A program made the position numbers and the translations under genes. From Burkholderiales bacterium (GTDB lineage Bacteria > Pseudomonadota > Gammaproteobacteria > Burkholderiales > Burkholderiaceae_C), in assembly GCA_025352345.1 (NCBI GenBank), contig JANXTP010000415.1, positions 1 through 7,989 on the forward strand: a stretch of 7,989 nt of DNA, read 5' to 3'. The notes below the pieces were generated by a model that saw only the letters and a list, made by a program, of their open reading frames with translations, searched no databases and was not told the origin of the DNA. Position 1 is the first letter of the stretch, and every line of letters starts with the position of its first letter. Shown here piece by piece: positions 6,034 through 7,989 of this stretch.

Positions 6034-6606
6034 ATGCAGACCGCCCTCGCCACCACCGCCGCCACCTCCTTCGACATCGCTTCGTTCACCGCGACCCCGG
6101 TGGCCTGGACCGACCTGGTCGCCCACCGCAGCCACTTGGTGCGCTTCGCGCAGCGCAAGCTGCACGACCCGATGCTGGCCGAAGACGTGGTGCACGACGT
6201 GTTCGAAGCGGTGCTGTCCGGCCGGGCGCTTTTCGCCGGCCGCTCGGCGCTGCGCTCATGGCTGACCGGCATCCTGAAGCACAAGATCGTCGACCTGGTG
6301 CGCCAGCGTGCCGGCTACGACAGCCTCGACGACAGCGATTGCACCGGCGACGATGGCGAAAGCCTGGCGCACGGCGCCATGGCCTTCGAGTGTCCGCAGC
6401 CGCGCCCTGACGAACTGGCCGAGCAGCGCGAATTCCTGGCCCAGACGCTGGCGCGCATCGACGCACTGCCGGCCGGTCTGCGCGATGTGATGCACCTGCG
6501 GGTGCTGCAAGACCAGCCGACCGACATCGTCTGCCGCACGCTGGCGATCAGCGAGGACAACCTGTTTGTGCGCCTGCACCGCGCTCGCAAGCAGCTCCTG
6601 TCGTAA
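6034..6606 (+). CDS. ECF-like sigma-70 family RNA polymerase sigma factor
   Basis: This encodes a 190-residue protein with the two sigma domains of the extracytoplasmic-function group. Region 2 (about 30-92) includes the AEDVVHDVFEAVLSG helix and the -10-binding stretch RSALRSWLTGILKHKIVDLVRQR. An acidic linker follows (about 97-128). Region 4 (about 137-188) includes LPAGLRDVMHLRVLQDQ and the -35-binding helix ending RLHRARKQLLS. Such factors direct RNA polymerase to a dedicated promoter set, usually under an anti-sigma factor. The ATG at 6034 is chosen because GGAG lies 5 bases upstream; the frame opens earlier (5929), but that would add an unlikely Arg-rich tail. No anti-sigma gene follows: the next gene is on the other strand, 12 bp away. 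The gene is divergent from a two-component operon, which may supply its control. The regulon is unknown. Confidence 0.92.
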   Translation: MQTALATTAATSFDIASFTATPVAWTDLVAHRSHLVRFAQRKLHDPMLAEDVVHDVFEAVLSGRALFAGRSALRSWLTGILKHKIVDLVRQRAGYDSLDDSDCTGDDGESLAHGAMAFECPQPRPDELAEQREFLAQTLARIDALPAGLRDVMHLRVLQDQPTDIVCRTLAISEDNLFVRLHRARKQLLS

Positions 6607-6618
6607 GGCGCGGCGCGT

Positions 6619-7989
6619 TCAGTCGCGCTGCGCGTCTTCAGCAATCCATTGCGCGGCGCGCTCGGCAATCATCAGCGTCGGTGCCGCGGTGTTGCCGCTG
6701 GTGATGGTGGGCATCACGCTCGCATCGGCAATGCGCAGGCCGGCGATGCCGTGCACCCGCAGCTGCGAATCGACCACTGCCTGCGGGTCGCCCGCCGGCC
6801 CCATCTTGGCCGTGCCCACCGGGTGGAAGATGGTGGTGCCGATCTCGCCGGCCAGCCGGCTCAGGTCCTCGTCGGTCTGGTACTGCACCCCCGGCTTCAC
6901 CTCGCGCGGGCGGTAGGCCGCGAGCGCCTGCTGCGCGATGATGCGCCGCGTCACGCGCAGCGCGTCGGCGGCGACCTGGCGGTCTGCTGCGGTGCTCAGG
7001 TAGTTCGGCGCGATGCGTGGCGCGTCAGTCGATTGCGGGCTGCGCAACCGCACCGTGCCGCGGCTGTTCGGGTTCAGGTGGCACACGCTGGCGGTGAGCG
7101 CGTCGAAGGTGTGCAGTGGCTCACCGAAGGCATCGAGCGACAGCGGCTGCACGTGGTATTCGAGGTTGGCATGCGCTTGCTGCGAATCGCTGCGGGTGAA
7201 CGCGCCGAGCTGCGACGGCGCCATGCTCAGCGGTCCCGAGCGTCGCAGCGCGTACTCGATCGCCATCTGTGCCTGGCCCCACAGTGAGCGCGAGCGGGTG
7301 TTCAGGGTGGTCACACCCTCGACCGCATAGACCGAGCGCAACTGCAAGTGATCCTGCAGGTTCTCGCCGACGCCCTGAAGGTCGTGCAGCGGCGTGATGC
7401 CGATGGCTTGCAGTGCGGCCGCGGCGCCGATGCCTGAGAGCTGCAGCAGCTGGGGCGTGCCGACCGCGCCGGTGCACAGGATCACCTCGCGGGCCGCCAG
7501 AACCTGGATCGGCGCGCCCCGGTTCGCGTCGCCGCGGTCGCCGCGCGGCAGCACCTCAACGCCAATGGCGCGCGGTGGGCCGGCCGTGACCCGGCCGTCA
7601 GCGTTGCGGTCCAGCAGCACCCGCGAGATGTGCGCGCCGGTCCAGATCTGCAGGTTGTCACGGTCCATCACCGGGCGCAGAAAGCCCTTGGCTGTGTTCC
7701 AGCGCAGGCCTTTGCGCTGGTTGACTTCGAAGTAGCCGACGCCTTCGTTGTTACCGCGGTTGAAGTCGTCGGTGGCCGGGATGCCCGCCTGGCGGGCCGC
7801 CTCGGCGAACGCATCAAGCACCGGCCAGCGCAGGCGCTGCTGCTCGACACGCCACTCGCCGCCCGGACGGTTGCCTTTTTCATCCCAGCCCGGCGCCGCG
7901 TGGGATGCATCGGCGCCCCGGTGGAAATCTTCATGCTTGAGGAAATGCGGCAGGCACTCTGCCCAGCTCCAGCCGGGATTCGCCCCGAA
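6619..7989 (-). CDS. GMC-family FAD-dependent oxidoreductase (choline/alcohol dehydrogenase type), 5' partial
   Basis: The frame is open from the right edge to the TGA at 6621-6619, giving 456 visible residues; the start and the N-terminal FAD-binding GxGxxG motif lie outside. Visible segments begin GANPGWSW, then a substrate-region stretch with ATDDFNRGNNEGVGYF and WNTAKGFLRP. These are followed by the GMC signature GAVGTPQLLQLSGIG (about 174-188) and GVGENLQDHL, and the C-terminal active site. There His389 lies in TIFHPVGTAKMG and Asn433 in ITSGNTAAPTLMIAERAA, the His/Asn pair typical of GMC oxidoreductases. Enzymes of this family oxidise alcohols (choline, aliphatic or aromatic alcohols, sugars) with FAD; the substrate cannot be told. 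It converges on the sigma gene with 12 bp between stops, and no terminator is visible there. An internal ATG-like frame at 7821 is not the real start. Codon use matches the neighbours. Confidence 0.94.
   Translation of the reverse strand, partial: FGANPGWSWAECLPHFLKHEDFHRGADASHAAPGWDEKGNRPGGEWRVEQQRLRWPVLDAFAEAARQAGIPATDDFNRGNNEGVGYFEVNQRKGLRWNTAKGFLRPVMDRDNLQIWTGAHISRVLLDRNADGRVTAGPPRAIGVEVLPRGDRGDANRGAPIQVLAAREVILCTGAVGTPQLLQLSGIGAAAALQAIGITPLHDLQGVGENLQDHLQLRSVYAVEGVTTLNTRSRSLWGQAQMAIEYALRRSGPLSMAPSQLGAFTRSDSQQAHANLEYHVQPLSLDAFGEPLHTFDALTASVCHLNPNSRGTVRLRSPQSTDAPRIAPNYLSTAADRQVAADALRVTRRIIAQQALAAYRPREVKPGVQYQTDEDLSRLAGEIGTTIFHPVGTAKMGPAGDPQAVVDSQLRVHGIAGLRIADASVMPTITSGNTAAPTLMIAERAAQWIAEDAQRD

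Noticed and set aside
6649..7287. Plus-strand open frame opposite the GMC gene
   Set aside because: The GMC motifs fix the coding strand as minus; the plus frame has no recognisable features.
1..7989. CRISPR array, tRNA, rRNA, insertion sequence, prophage or defence system
   Set aside because: No repeat-spacer pattern, tRNA-like fold, transposase motif or toxin/nuclease gene was seen in the window.

Overview
This is a GC-rich window with tight gene packing and many GC-ending codons. Protein styles (YejF-like double-ATPase transporter protein, HDOD protein, GMC oxidoreductase with a choline-dehydrogenase-like sequence) suggest a betaproteobacterium, most likely Burkholderiales. That assignment is an inference from protein style; there is no rRNA or other marker gene in the window.

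Layout: (1) 3-1313, plus strand, the 3' end of a peptide-type ABC transporter gene encoding two fused ATPase domains. (2) 1325-3316, minus strand, three genes transcribed in the order TauE/SafE (TSUP) permease, HDOD-domain protein, and a small unrecognised protein that ends 11 bp from the ABC stop and carries a QLSLF pentapeptide. (3) 3317-3573, a 257-bp intergenic stretch holding a hairpin that, on the minus strand, is a convincing intrinsic terminator only about a dozen bases before the permease start. It also holds two exact 11-bp direct repeats and short inverted repeats. (4) 3574-5905, minus strand, an OmpR-type response regulator followed by its HAMP sensor kinase, an ordinary two-component pair. 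(5) 5906-6033, a divergent control region with phased AGGT repeats. (6) 6034-6606, plus strand, an ECF-like sigma factor with no anti-sigma gene after it. (7) 6619-7989, minus strand, a GMC-family FAD oxidoreductase that runs off the right edge.

How the genes may work together: the regulator, kinase and sigma factor share one intergenic region, so the two-component pair may control the sigma factor, or the two may respond together. This is inferred from position only. The ABC and GMC genes are ordinary metabolic or transport genes whose operons lie outside the window. I see no CRISPR array, tRNA, rRNA, insertion sequence, prophage gene or defence system. The parts most worth a second look are the permease leader with its hairpin, the small QLSLF protein, and the divergent promoter region beside the orphan sigma factor.
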